Shown here: positions 5,844 through 5,909 of the stretch, piece after piece
How the letters are laid out: each line of letters opens with the position of its first letter
Position numbering within the stretch: the stretch's first letter is position 1
From: CAZFIM01 sp964519615
GTDB taxonomy: Bacteria > Chloroflexota > Dehalococcoidia > GIF9 > UBA5629
Direction of reading: 5' to 3'
Assembly (NCBI GenBank): GCA_964519615.1
Contig: CAZFIM010000106.1
Coordinates: 1-5,909 of the forward strand
Length of the DNA stretch: 5,909 nt
The notes under the pieces: generated by a model
Seen by the model: only the letters and a program-made list of their open reading frames with translations
Told to the model about the DNA's origin: nothing
Databases searched by the model: none
Translations under genes and position numbers: made by a program

Positions 5844-5909
5844 TAATAAGACGTTGGAGTGAACCCCTGAAACTGGTCAGATCAAGTTAGAAAGGTTGGC
5901 GGGATCCGA

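Noticed and set aside
5877..5879. TGA read as an amino acid in this organism, making the phosphatase frame continuous
   Set aside because: TGA also ends the adaptor, small membrane protein and phosphatase genes at sensible places, so general recoding is unlikely.
5902..5907. GGATCC (BamHI site) near the right edge as a cloning-vector junction
   Set aside because: The flanking bases do not match a vector polylinker I can recall with confidence; a six-base site occurs by chance.
1..5909. CRISPR arrays, tRNA or rRNA genes, insertion-sequence ends, integrase genes
   Set aside because: No regularly spaced repeats, cloverleaf-like sequences, terminal inverted repeats or transposase/integrase motifs were seen on either strand.

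Overview
The window joins two very different blocks. Bases 1 to about 3404 are GC-rich, tightly packed and all on the + strand. Bases from about 3405 to 5909 are AT-rich, and every gene there is on the - strand. There are no rRNA or tRNA genes and no marker that fixes the taxonomy. Good Shine-Dalgarno sequences and standard stop use fit a bacterium, probably an uncultivated one seen as a metagenomic contig. I lean weakly towards an anaerobic lineage such as Chloroflexota or Firmicutes, but the sequence does not prove this.

Left block: the last 33 residues of a probable membrane-fusion (periplasmic-adaptor-type) protein, then a MacB/LolD-type ABC ATPase, then an 820-residue permease with two FtsX domains in tandem. 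The permease starts at a GTG inside the end of the ATPase gene, so the two are translationally coupled. Together they form a MacA-MacB/LolCDE-like exporter, or lipoprotein- or peptide-handling machine. The substrate is not visible.

Right block, read leftwards: the C-terminal end of a PP2C/PPM-type phosphatase, cut by an in-frame TGA close to the window edge. Ten bases downstream follows a 521-residue protein kinase of the YegI/TerY-phosphatase-kinase type. It carries a two-helix membrane hairpin and a C-terminal Ada-like zinc-binding domain in which His replaces the methyl-accepting Cys. After about 200 bases comes a 114-residue, three-helix membrane protein with its own promoter-like sequence and ribosome binding site. 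Phosphatase and kinase look like one operon, a membrane-anchored phospho-signalling pair. The small membrane protein is a possible but unproven partner.

The change in composition and strand just after the permease stop suggests that the signalling cluster is an acquired accessory segment beside a more ordinary transporter operon. The best leads are the kinase-Ada fusion, its unusual ATP-site residue, the broken phosphatase and the unrecognised small membrane protein.
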